Source: Streptomyces fulvoviolaceus
Lineage (GTDB): Bacteria > Actinomycetota > Actinomycetes > Streptomycetales > Streptomycetaceae
NCBI RefSeq assembly: GCF_000718165.1
Contig: NZ_JOEY01000037.1
Location: forward strand, 62,001-126,000
DNA: 64,000 nt
Direction: 5' to 3'
Part shown: piece after piece, positions 17,980 to 25,591 of the stretch
Layout: each line of letters begins with the position of its first letter
Position numbering within the stretch: the first letter of the stretch is position 1
Program-made: the position numbers and the translations under genes
The notes under the pieces: generated by a model
Seen by the model: the letters and a program-made list of their open reading frames with translations, nothing else
Databases searched by the model: none
Told to the model about the DNA's origin: nothing

Positions 17980-19488
17980 GTGGCGGGTCAGGGTACGGGC
18001 GTCGAGGGTGCCGATGCTTCGACCTGGGCGCAGGAACTCCTCGACCATCTGCGGCCGACCGGCCGTGACGTCCGCAAGGTCGTCGCCTGGCTCGCGGACG
18101 CCGTGCAGGGCGCGGCCTCACTCCAGGACGACGCCGGAAATCTGCTCGCCGGTACCCGCATGCCGCTCGACGAGGCTCTGGTCGCGGACATCCTCGCGGG
18201 CCGCCTCGCCTCCGCCGCGTGGGGCGGTGAGGGCAACCACCTGCGCCTCGTCAGGGTCGAGCACCCGAACCCCTCGTCGGCCGGCGTGCTCGCGGTGTCG
18301 CGCGCGATCCCCTTCGACCGGCGCACCGCCGACGTCCTGACGCACACCGCCCAGGTCGTCGAACTCCTGCTGCGCGCAAGCGAGGCGACCGCGGCCGGCC
18401 ACCGGCTGGAGCAGGCCACGTCCGATCTGCGACTGGCCATCCTCCAGCTGCTGATGGTGGAGGACACCGTGGCCGCCCGCCGAGTCGCCGCGGGCCTGTG
18501 GCCGGGCCTGCTCGACACGGACACCGCCTGCGTCTACCTGGTCGAAGGCTCCGCCGAGGAACGGGACCGGCTCGCCGAGGACTGCCTGGACGCGACCGGC
18601 GAGCAGGCCCTGGTCGTGCGCTGCCCGGCCGTGGACGAGCACGTGATCGTCGTGACCCCCAAGGACGCCGCGGGCGAGGCCCTGCGGTCGCTGATCGGCC
18701 GCACCCCGGGGACCTTCCTGGGCGGCAGCGCCCGGCAGAGCCTCGCCCGGACCGCCATCGCGTACGGGCAGGCCGTCAGCGCCCTCGCCGTCGCGCACTT
18801 CCGGCCGGACAAGGCGGCGGTCTACGCCGAACGCACCCACCCCGAACGCCTGATGGACCCGGCGGCCCTGCGCGGCTGGACGGCCCAGCTGCTGGCCCCG
18901 CTCGACACCCTGGCCCACCACACCCGCGCCGAACTGCTCGCCACGACCCGGCTCGGCCTGGAGTTCACCGCCGTGAACGCGGCGAAGATCCTCGGCGTCA
19001 GCCGCAACACCGTCCGTGCCCGCATGGAGCGTGTCGAGTCCCTGCTGCGTACGGACTTCTCCGACCTCACCGTCCGCGCGGCCGTCCACCTGGCCCTGAG
19101 CACACAGGTCAGCCTCGCGGACGGCCACGGCACCGCACAGGAGGCCCGGGCCCGGCTGGGCGACCTGCTGGCCGGGCTCGCGCTGCGCACCTGGGCGCAC
19201 GACCTGCTGGGCCGCCTGGACAGCGACACCCGCGATCTGCGTCGTACCGTGCGCACCTGGATCGCCGCCGGGGGCAACGCGGAACGGGCCGCACAGGCAC
19301 TGGGCATGCACGCGCAGACCGTGCGCGAGCACGTCCGCAGCGCGGAACCCGTCCTCGAACGCCAGCTCCTCGCCACGGGCAGCGGCCTCTACGAGGTCGT
19401 GCTGGCCCACCTGGTGACGGAAGATCTCGAACAACCCGTCCTGCTCCGGGAGAATCCGGGCCATCCGGACTCACCTGTGCACGGGTGA
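17980..19488 (+). CDS. PucR-type helix-turn-helix regulator
   Basis: A 502-residue regulator with a central GGDEF-like CdaR region and two helix-turn-helix regions: FTAVNAAKILGVSRNTVRAR near residue 335 and NAERAAQALGMHAQTVREHV near 430, the latter being the PucR C-terminal HTH pattern. Family members regulate purine, sugar-acid or secondary pathways. GTG 17980 has GGAGAAGGG upstream. It stands alone and ends before a strong hairpin terminator shared with the P450 gene. Effector unknown. Confidence 0.85.
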   Translation: MAGQGTGVEGADASTWAQELLDHLRPTGRDVRKVVAWLADAVQGAASLQDDAGNLLAGTRMPLDEALVADILAGRLASAAWGGEGNHLRLVRVEHPNPSSAGVLAVSRAIPFDRRTADVLTHTAQVVELLLRASEATAAGHRLEQATSDLRLAILQLLMVEDTVAARRVAAGLWPGLLDTDTACVYLVEGSAEERDRLAEDCLDATGEQALVVRCPAVDEHVIVVTPKDAAGEALRSLIGRTPGTFLGGSARQSLARTAIAYGQAVSALAVAHFRPDKAAVYAERTHPERLMDPAALRGWTAQLLAPLDTLAHHTRAELLATTRLGLEFTAVNAAKILGVSRNTVRARMERVESLLRTDFSDLTVRAAVHLALSTQVSLADGHGTAQEARARLGDLLAGLALRTWAHDLLGRLDSDTRDLRRTVRTWIAAGGNAERAAQALGMHAQTVREHVRSAEPVLERQLLATGSGLYEVVLAHLVTEDLEQPVLLRENPGHPDSPVHG

Positions 19489-19558
19489 GTCCCGCGCGCC
19501 CCGCAGTGGGCATGGACGCGATTCCCAAGGGCTCCGAATGTGACGTAAGTTCAACATC

Positions 19559-19604
19559 CCGCGGGGGACACGACCGGAACGGGGGACCGGTCGCGCCCCC
19601 GCGG
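19559..19604. terminator. Nested hairpin terminator between convergent genes
   Basis: Outer stem CCGCGGGGG (19559-19567) pairs with CCCCCGCGG (19596-19604); inside it CGACCGG (19571-19577) pairs with CCGGTCG (19587-19593). The structure is symmetrical and lies between the stop of the PucR regulator and the stop of the P450, so it can end transcription from both sides. No long T-tract, as usual in Streptomyces. Confidence 0.7.
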
Positions 19605-19614
19605 TTCCTCACTT

Positions 19615-20841
19615 TCACCGGACCAGCCGGACCGGCACCTCCTGCCAGCCGAACGCGATGAACGACGGCACCTGCCGCAACTCGCCCTCGCCGACGGCGA
19701 GACGCAGACCGGGGAAACGGTCGAAGAGCGCGGGCAGCGCGGTGAGCGCCTCGGCACGGGCCAGCGGCGCGCCGATGCACCGGTGCACGCCGATGCCGAA
19801 CGCCAGATGGTCGTCGGCACCGCGTGCGGCGTCGAAGGCGTCCGCGTCCGGCCCGTAGTGCTCGGGATCCAGCCCGGCCGCCGCGTACGTCGTGATGATG
19901 GCGTCCCCGGCCGGGACGGTGACGTCGCCGACGGTGAGGTCGTCGACCGCGAACCGAAGTGGCAGCGAGGCGATCGACGGTTGCGTCCGCAGCGTCTCGT
20001 CCACAATGGCGTCCCACCCGATCTCCCCCGACCGCACCGCCGCCAGCTGCTCAGGGTGGGTCAGCAGCGCGACCACCGCGTTGCCGATCAGGTTCACCGT
20101 CGTCTCGAAGCCGGCGCCGATGACGAGCAGCAGCGTGTAGAGCAGCTCCTCGTCGCCGAGCCGGTCACCGTCCTCGTCCCGGACGCGGATCAGTTCGGTC
20201 GTCAGATCGTCGCCGGGGTGCTCGCTGCGGTGGGCGATGAGCGCGGGCAGCACCGTCCCGATCTGCCGCTGCACGGACGCGGCGTGCTCCGGGCTCGGGT
20301 CGGAGGTGTCCATGATGGCCGCGATCATCCTCGCCGTGTCGGCCCTCAACTCCTCGGGTACACCGAAGAGTTCGCAGATGATCCGCAGCGGCAGCGGATG
20401 CGCGAGTCCCTGCCGCAGGTCGACCACCTCCGTGCCGGCCGCCTCCAGGGCGTCGAGCAGCTCCGCGGTGATCGCCTCGACGCGCGGCCGCATCGCCTCG
20501 GTGCGCCGGTGCGTGAAACTCGGCGCCACCAGCTTGCGCAGGCGCGCGTGGTCGGTGCCGTACGTGGAGAGCATGTTGACCACGCCGACCCAGCCCAGGA
20601 CCCAGCCCCAGGAGGGGTGTTCACCGATCTCGGGCCACAGCTTCCAGTGCCGTCGGGGATCCTTGCTGACCCGCGGATCGAGGATGAGGTCCCGGAGCGT
20701 GTCGTAGCGCGTCGGCGCCCAGGCGGGGATGCCGCCGGGCAGCTCCACGGGCACGATCGGACCGAGGGCGCGCAGCCGGGCGCTCTCGCCGGCGATGTCG
20801 GCGCCGAACGGGTCGAGTGCGATGCGGTCGGTCACGGTCAC
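19615..20841 (-). CDS. Cytochrome P450
   Basis: A 408-residue soluble bacterial P450. Heme loop LAFGIGVHRCIGAPLARAEA with Cys355, I-helix LVIGAGFETTVNLIGNAV, K-helix ExxR in VDETLRTQPS and the LRFAVDD strand are all intact. It resembles CYP105/107-type Streptomyces P450s that hydroxylate xenobiotics or natural products. No ferredoxin gene is adjacent. GTG 20841 is chosen because AGGAG precedes it; a second GTG lies 6 bases inside. The frame stays open upstream through the hexanucleotide repeat, which would add a Val-Thr tract; that extension is rejected. Confidence 0.92.
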   Translation of the reverse strand: MTVTDRIALDPFGADIAGESARLRALGPIVPVELPGGIPAWAPTRYDTLRDLILDPRVSKDPRRHWKLWPEIGEHPSWGWVLGWVGVVNMLSTYGTDHARLRKLVAPSFTHRRTEAMRPRVEAITAELLDALEAAGTEVVDLRQGLAHPLPLRIICELFGVPEELRADTARMIAAIMDTSDPSPEHAASVQRQIGTVLPALIAHRSEHPGDDLTTELIRVRDEDGDRLGDEELLYTLLLVIGAGFETTVNLIGNAVVALLTHPEQLAAVRSGEIGWDAIVDETLRTQPSIASLPLRFAVDDLTVGDVTVPAGDAIITTYAAAGLDPEHYGPDADAFDAARGADDHLAFGIGVHRCIGAPLARAEALTALPALFDRFPGLRLAVGEGELRQVPSFIAFGWQEVPVRLVR

Positions 20842-20984
20842 GACGGACTCCTGGCTGGTCGGGGACGTCGCACTCGCAGCACAGTACACATCGGCCCTGC
20901 TCCCTCTCGGGCAATCGCCGTGTGAGAGTGGTGAGTTGACCGGTTGCTGGGAGTTGCCCTCAGAACCCGGCCACCGTTCCCGGT

Positions 20985-21070
20985 CGGTGACGGTGACGGT
21001 GACGGTGACGGTGACGGTGACGGTGACGGTGACGGTGACGGTGACGGTGACGGTGACGGTGACGGTGACG
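20985..21070. repeat. CGGTGA hexanucleotide tandem repeat, ~14 copies
   Basis: A perfect tandem array of the hexamer CGGTGA (equivalently GTGACG) about 14.3 units long lies in the divergent promoter region between the P450 (leftward) and an alpha/beta hydrolase (rightward). Both strands are open through the array in at least one frame, encoding alternating Val-Thr. Perfect identity of all copies suggests recent slippage expansion. Copy-number change would alter promoter spacing in steps of 6 bases without shifting a frame. It may also be a multi-site binding array. Confidence 0.95.
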
Positions 21071-21133
21071 GCGGTGCCGCAGGCGGCTACCGTACTCGGC
21101 AGTAACCCGACCGTGTGCAGGAGGCGAGCACCC

Positions 21134-21931
21134 ATGCCGCAGCTCGAAGTCGACGGTGCAGCCCTGACGTACGACGACGAGGGCCCGCGCGACAGCGACG
21201 CCGTGCCCCTGGTCCTCATCCACGGCTGGACGGCGAACCGGCACCGCTGGGACCACCAGACGGCCCACTTCACCGAGACGCGGCGGGTGATCCGGCTCGA
21301 CCTGCGCGGGCACGGGGAGAGCAGCGGGGCGGGAGCGCGCACGATCGAGGCTCTGGCGGAGGACGTCCTCGCTCTCCTCGACCACTTGAAGGTCGACCGG
21401 TTCGTCCCCGTCGGCCACTCCATGGGCGGCATGATCGCGCAGACCATCGCCCTCGCCCACCCGGAACGGGTCGAGCGCATGGTGCTGGTCAACTCCATCG
21501 GCAGGATGACCTACAGCCGGGGGAGGGGCCTGCTGATGGGGGCCTCCACCCTGGTCCCCTTCAAGCTGTTCGTCGCTGCCAACATCCAGCGCGCCTTCGC
21601 CCCGGGCTACCCGCGCGAGCAGGTCCGCGCGTACATCAAGGCCTCCGCGGACACCCCGCGCGAGGTCGTCATGACCGTCTACGGCGCCATGCGGGCCTTC
21701 GACGTCCTGGACCGTGTCGGCGAGATCCGCACGCCCACCCTGTTGGTGCACGGCTACCACGACATCCAGCTGCCCGTCGCGCAGATGCTGCGCATGGCCA
21801 GGGCCTACCCGGACGCGGTCGTCCGCATCATCGACGCCGGCCACGAACTCCCGGTGGAGAAGCCCGTGGAGCTGACCTCGGCGCTCGACCGGTTCCTGAC
21901 CCATCAGGACCCCAAGCCCCAGCACGGCTGA
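21134..21931 (+). CDS. Alpha/beta hydrolase
   Basis: A 265-residue alpha/beta-hydrolase-fold enzyme: oxyanion region LVLIHGWTANRHRWD, nucleophile Ser96 in VPVGHSMGGMIAQ, acid in LLVHGYHDIQLPV and His in IIDAGHELPVEKP. No signal peptide. Substrate class (ester, lactone, C-C bond) cannot be told. ATG 21134 has AGGAGG nine bases upstream; the frame open through the hexamer repeat upstream is not taken as coding. The hexanucleotide tract is in its promoter region. Confidence 0.88.
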   Translation: MPQLEVDGAALTYDDEGPRDSDAVPLVLIHGWTANRHRWDHQTAHFTETRRVIRLDLRGHGESSGAGARTIEALAEDVLALLDHLKVDRFVPVGHSMGGMIAQTIALAHPERVERMVLVNSIGRMTYSRGRGLLMGASTLVPFKLFVAANIQRAFAPGYPREQVRAYIKASADTPREVVMTVYGAMRAFDVLDRVGEIRTPTLLVHGYHDIQLPVAQMLRMARAYPDAVVRIIDAGHELPVEKPVELTSALDRFLTHQDPKPQHG

Positions 21932-22002
21932 GCAGCCCCGGCTGATCTTCCGTACCTCAGGTCGTAGTCGGAGACTCGACCACCCGAGATACGGAGAGGC
22001 GC

Positions 22003-22482
22003 GTGCCCCAGCAGTCGCAACGAGGACAGACCGGCCCCACCCCGCCCACCCCGCCCACCGCGACCCGCCTCTCACGGCGCGTCGCCCTCGCCGGGAGCCT
22101 GGTGGTGTTCTCCCTGGCCACGGCCTGCAGCGGCGGCGGGGAGGACACGCCGGCGACCGGCAAGGCGTCGAAGACATCCGCGGCGGCCGCCGCCGGAGTC
22201 GTGGCGCCGGCGAAGATCGAGGTGATCGCCGGTCTGGCCGGCTGCGAGGCCGAGATCCGTATCGAGGCGGACGAACTGCGCGAGGGAGTGTGCCGTACGA
22301 AGTCGGCCGCGTACCGCATCACCACCTTCCCCGAGGAGAAGCTGAAGGAGGACTGGCTGGAGGCCGCCAGCGTGTACGGGGGCAAGTATCTGGTGGGCCC
22401 GCGTTGGGTCGTCAGCGCTCGGCCGAAGCTGCTGGAGCAGGCCCGGGCCAAGCTCGGCGGCACCATTCGGCAACTGTCGTAG
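22003..22482 (+). CDS. Putative secreted lipoprotein, function unknown
   Basis: A 159-residue protein with an N-terminal basic-hydrophobic signal (SRRVALAGSLVVFSLATACSG) ending in a lipobox-like LATAC, so probably anchored to the outer face of the membrane by Cys42. The mature part starts with a Gly/Ala/Ser linker and contains two further cysteines (AGCEAEIRIEADELREGVCR) that may form a disulphide, then YRITTFPEEKLKEDWL. Not recognised as a named family. GTG start at 22003. It follows the alpha/beta hydrolase by 71 bases on the same strand. Confidence 0.75.
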   Translation: MPQQSQRGQTGPTPPTPPTATRLSRRVALAGSLVVFSLATACSGGGEDTPATGKASKTSAAAAAGVVAPAKIEVIAGLAGCEAEIRIEADELREGVCRTKSAAYRITTFPEEKLKEDWLEAASVYGGKYLVGPRWVVSARPKLLEQARAKLGGTIRQLS

Positions 22483-22501
22483 CCACCGGCCGGCTCCGCG
22501 C

Positions 22502-23404
22502 TCACGTCGGCCGAAGTACGACGGCCGGCCGCGTCAGCAGCGAGCGCAGTGCCTTGGTGACCTCCGCCGGCTCCTCCTCCGCCATGAAGTGGCCGCAGGA
22601 GACGGTCGCGTGGTGGAGGTCCTCGGCCCAGGCCTCCCACAGGGCCGCGGCGTCGAAGCCGAGCGCCGCTCCCCAGTCCTGCTGGAGCACCGTGACGGGC
22701 ATGACCAGCCGGTTCTCCGCGGCTCGGTCGGCCTCGTCGTGCTCGACGTCGATACCCGCGGAGGCACGGTAGTCGGCGACGATGGACGGCACCGCCGCGC
22801 GGCACGCCCGCAGATACGTCGTACGGACATCCGCCGGGACGGCGTCGGGACGGTTCGCCCAGATGTCGAGGAAGTACCCGAAGAACGCGTCCGCACTGGC
22901 CGTGATCATCTCCTCGGCGAGACCGGGCGGCTGCGCCATGAGGTAGAGGTGGAAACCGACCGCGGCCGAGGTGCCGTGCAGGGCGCCCCACATGTCGAGC
23001 GTCGGCAGGATGTCGAGGCAGGCCAGGTGAGTGACCACGTCGGGGTGGTCGAGGCCGGCCCGGAACGCCACGAGGGCGCCTCGGTCATGACCGGCCAGTG
23101 CGAACCGGCGGTGCCCCAGCCGCCGAGCGAGGGCGACGATGTCGTTCGCCATGGTCCGCTTGGAGTAGGTGTGCGGACCGTTCTCCCGCGGTTTGTCGCT
23201 GTCGCCGTAGCCCCGCAGATCGGGGCAGATGACGGTGTGGTTCGCCGCGAGATGCGCCGCGACATGCCGCCACATCAGATGCGTCTGCGGAAAGCCGTGC
23301 AGGAGGACGACCGGCGTGCCGGTCCCTCCCACGGCCACGTTGAGGGACACGCCTTCGGCGACGGGCACGCGCTGGTAGTCGAATCCGGCGATGGTGGGTT
23401 TCAC
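22502..23404 (-). CDS. Epoxide hydrolase / haloacid dehalogenase-like alpha/beta hydrolase
   Basis: A 300-residue alpha/beta hydrolase with an aspartate nucleophile: VVLLHGFPQTHLMWRHV (oxyanion HGFP), AGHDRGALVAFRAG with Asp107, and CGHFMAEEEP with His272. The HGFPQ and GHDRGA pair marks the epoxide hydrolase/fluoroacetate dehalogenase group. GTG 23404 begins immediately before the first strand with GAAGAGAG upstream. The same frame stays open antisense across the BTAD gene, which is a GC-rich artefact. Divergent from the BTAD regulator, which may control it. Confidence 0.88.
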   Translation of the reverse strand: MKPTIAGFDYQRVPVAEGVSLNVAVGGTGTPVVLLHGFPQTHLMWRHVAAHLAANHTVICPDLRGYGDSDKPRENGPHTYSKRTMANDIVALARRLGHRRFALAGHDRGALVAFRAGLDHPDVVTHLACLDILPTLDMWGALHGTSAAVGFHLYLMAQPPGLAEEMITASADAFFGYFLDIWANRPDAVPADVRTTYLRACRAAVPSIVADYRASAGIDVEHDEADRAAENRLVMPVTVLQQDWGAALGFDAAALWEAWAEDLHHATVSCGHFMAEEEPAEVTKALRSLLTRPAVVLRPT

Positions 23405-23560
23405 GGCTGGGCTCTCTTCGGTCGTTCGGCGCGGGGACGGCATCGGTGTCCGGGCCCGGTGACCCCGATGTCTCCAGGATCCGGGGCGCGAATGAGCAAC
23501 CGATGAACGCGTGTACGTTGAGGCGGGACCGGGCCGGGGACGGAAGGGCGGACGACCGAC

Positions 23561-25540
23561 GTGCACGTGGAATTCGGCGTCCTGGGGCCCGTGGCCGCGT
23601 GGGACGAGACCGCGGAGCCTCTCGCCCTGAAGGGCCCCCGGCACCGCGCGGTGCTGGCCCGTCTGCTCATCGCCCGCCGCAGGGTCGTGCCGGTCGCGCG
23701 ACTGGTGGAAGACCTGTGGGGCGCGCGGCCCCCGGCGGACGCGGTGGGTACCGTACGGACCTTCGTCGCCGGGCTGCGGCGGGCACTGGAACCGGCGCGG
23801 GCACCGCGGACGCCGTCCCGCCTCCTGGTCACCGAAGGCCCCGGCTACGCACTGCGCGCCGCACCCGACCGCGTCGACGCCTGGTGCTTCGAGCGCGCCG
23901 CCGCCTCCTCGGCGGACGAACCTCCCGCGCAGGCGGTGGCCACGCTGACCGGCGCCCTGGAACTGTGGCGCGGCCCCGCCTACGCCGACTTCGCCGAGGA
24001 GCCCTGGGCACGCGCGGAACGCTCCCGACTCACCGAACTCCGGCTGAGCACGGTCGAACGCCGGGCCGAGGCACAGCTCGCACTCGGCGCCGCCGCGGAG
24101 GCGGTACCGGACCTCGACGCCCACGTCGCCGAACACCCCTGGCGGGAGGACGCCTGGCAGTTGCTCGCCCTGGCCCTGTACCGCTCCGGACGTCAGGCGG
24201 ACGCCCTCTCCGTCCTCAGACGGGCCCGGCGCACCCTGCGCGAGCAACTCGGCGTGGAGCCGGGCCCGCGGCTGCGCCGCACGGAGGAGGACATCCTGCG
24301 CCACGCGGACCACCTGGACCCGGGCCCGGCAGACACCGCCGCACAGGTCTGGGCACAGGCGACCGCCGCGTACGACAGCACGGTCCCCTCCCGCGCACGG
24401 ACCCGTCTGGAGTCGACGGCGGGGCTGATGCGCGACCTCGCGGTGACCGGAGGTGGCGGCCTGGAAGCGGCACGCCGCCACCGCGCCGCAGCCGTGGCGG
24501 CAGCTGAGCAACTCGGCGACCCGGAGCTGACGGCACGCGTCATCGGCGCCTACGACGTCCCCGCCATCTGGACCCGCTCCGACGACCTCGCCCAGGCCGA
24601 CCTGCTGGTAGGAGCGGCGGAACGCACCCTGCGGCTCCTGCCGCCCACCGCACACGACGCGTCCCGGGCCCGCCTCCTCGCCACCATCGCGGTGGAATCC
24701 CGCGGCACTCCTCCCGCCGACGGCGGATCCGCACGCGCACACCAGGCAGCGCACCAGGCGGAGCAGATCGCGCGACGTGTCAACGACGCGACGCTGCTCC
24801 TCTTCGCTCTCAACGGCGTCTTCATGCAGACCTTCGAACGAGCCGGACTCGCCGACCGCCGGGACACGATCGGCGCCGAGATCATGACCGTCGCCGCACA
24901 CCACGGCCTGTTCACCTACGAAGTCCTGGGCTGCCTCATCCGCCTGCAATCGCACGGCGCGAAAGGCGACTTCACGGGAGCCGACCGCTACGCGGCGGCC
25001 GCCGACGCACTGTCCGAGCGGCACGAACTGCCCCTCGTCCCCGTCTTCACCACGTGGTACCGCGCGCTGCGGACCGCCGCGACGGAGCCGCTGCCCCGCG
25101 CCGAATCCGCCTACAGGGAAGCCGCCAAGACCCTGGACGGCTCCGGAATGCCCGGCCTGGAGAACGGACTGCTGCCCCTGGCCCTGCTGTCCCTGCAGGT
25201 GAGTCACGGTGCGCCCGTCGTGTTCGACGCGCACGCCGACTGGGGGCCTTACGGACCCTGGGTGCGCCCCCTGTTGCTGCTCTCCGAAGGCTGCGATCAG
25301 GACGCCGTACGCCTGCTGCGGTCCGTTCCGTCACCGCCCCGCGATCTGCTCTACGAGGCCCTGTGGTGCCTCCTCGCACGTGCGGCCGTCGCGGTGGGCG
25401 ACCGGGCGCTGATGCGGCGCGCCCACACCGCGCTCGAACCGGCGAGGGACGAACTCGCCGGAGCCGGCAGCGGACTGCTCACCGTCGGCCCCGTCGCGGT
25501 TCACCTGGATGCACTGGCCGACGCCTTGTCGCGCCCGTAG
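23561..25540 (+). CDS. BTAD/SARP-type transcriptional regulator without ATPase domain
   Basis: A 659-residue protein whose N-terminus is the SARP DNA-binding winged helix (EFGVLGPVAAWDETAEPLAL, then GPRHRAVLARLLIARRRVV and the trigger TVRTFVAGLRRALEP) followed by the bacterial transcriptional activator domain (EHPWREDAWQLLALALYRSG, EQLGVEPGPRLR). The following ~380 residues are alpha-helical, TPR-like, with no P-loop or NB-ARC motif, unlike AfsR. SARPs activate antibiotic or secondary-metabolite genes. GTG 23561 start. It is followed by the LRR gene 51 bases downstream, possibly in one transcript. Confidence 0.85.
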   Translation: MHVEFGVLGPVAAWDETAEPLALKGPRHRAVLARLLIARRRVVPVARLVEDLWGARPPADAVGTVRTFVAGLRRALEPARAPRTPSRLLVTEGPGYALRAAPDRVDAWCFERAAASSADEPPAQAVATLTGALELWRGPAYADFAEEPWARAERSRLTELRLSTVERRAEAQLALGAAAEAVPDLDAHVAEHPWREDAWQLLALALYRSGRQADALSVLRRARRTLREQLGVEPGPRLRRTEEDILRHADHLDPGPADTAAQVWAQATAAYDSTVPSRARTRLESTAGLMRDLAVTGGGGLEAARRHRAAAVAAAEQLGDPELTARVIGAYDVPAIWTRSDDLAQADLLVGAAERTLRLLPPTAHDASRARLLATIAVESRGTPPADGGSARAHQAAHQAEQIARRVNDATLLLFALNGVFMQTFERAGLADRRDTIGAEIMTVAAHHGLFTYEVLGCLIRLQSHGAKGDFTGADRYAAAADALSERHELPLVPVFTTWYRALRTAATEPLPRAESAYREAAKTLDGSGMPGLENGLLPLALLSLQVSHGAPVVFDAHADWGPYGPWVRPLLLLSEGCDQDAVRLLRSVPSPPRDLLYEALWCLLARAAVAVGDRALMRRAHTALEPARDELAGAGSGLLTVGPVAVHLDALADALSRP

Positions 25541-25591
25541 CCGTCCCTGCGCCGGCCGGTGTGTCAGAGCCACCCTCTACTGTTGCGCCCC

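Noticed and set aside
20985..21070. CRISPR-like array
   Set aside because: Six-base units without spacers; a simple microsatellite.
20842..21498. P450 or hydrolase N-terminal Val-Thr repeat tracts from the CGGTGA array
   Set aside because: Both genes have ribosome sites and family starts after the array.
23405..25234. N-terminal extension of the epoxide-hydrolase-like protein
   Set aside because: Antisense to the BTAD gene; GTG 23404 begins directly at the hydrolase fold.
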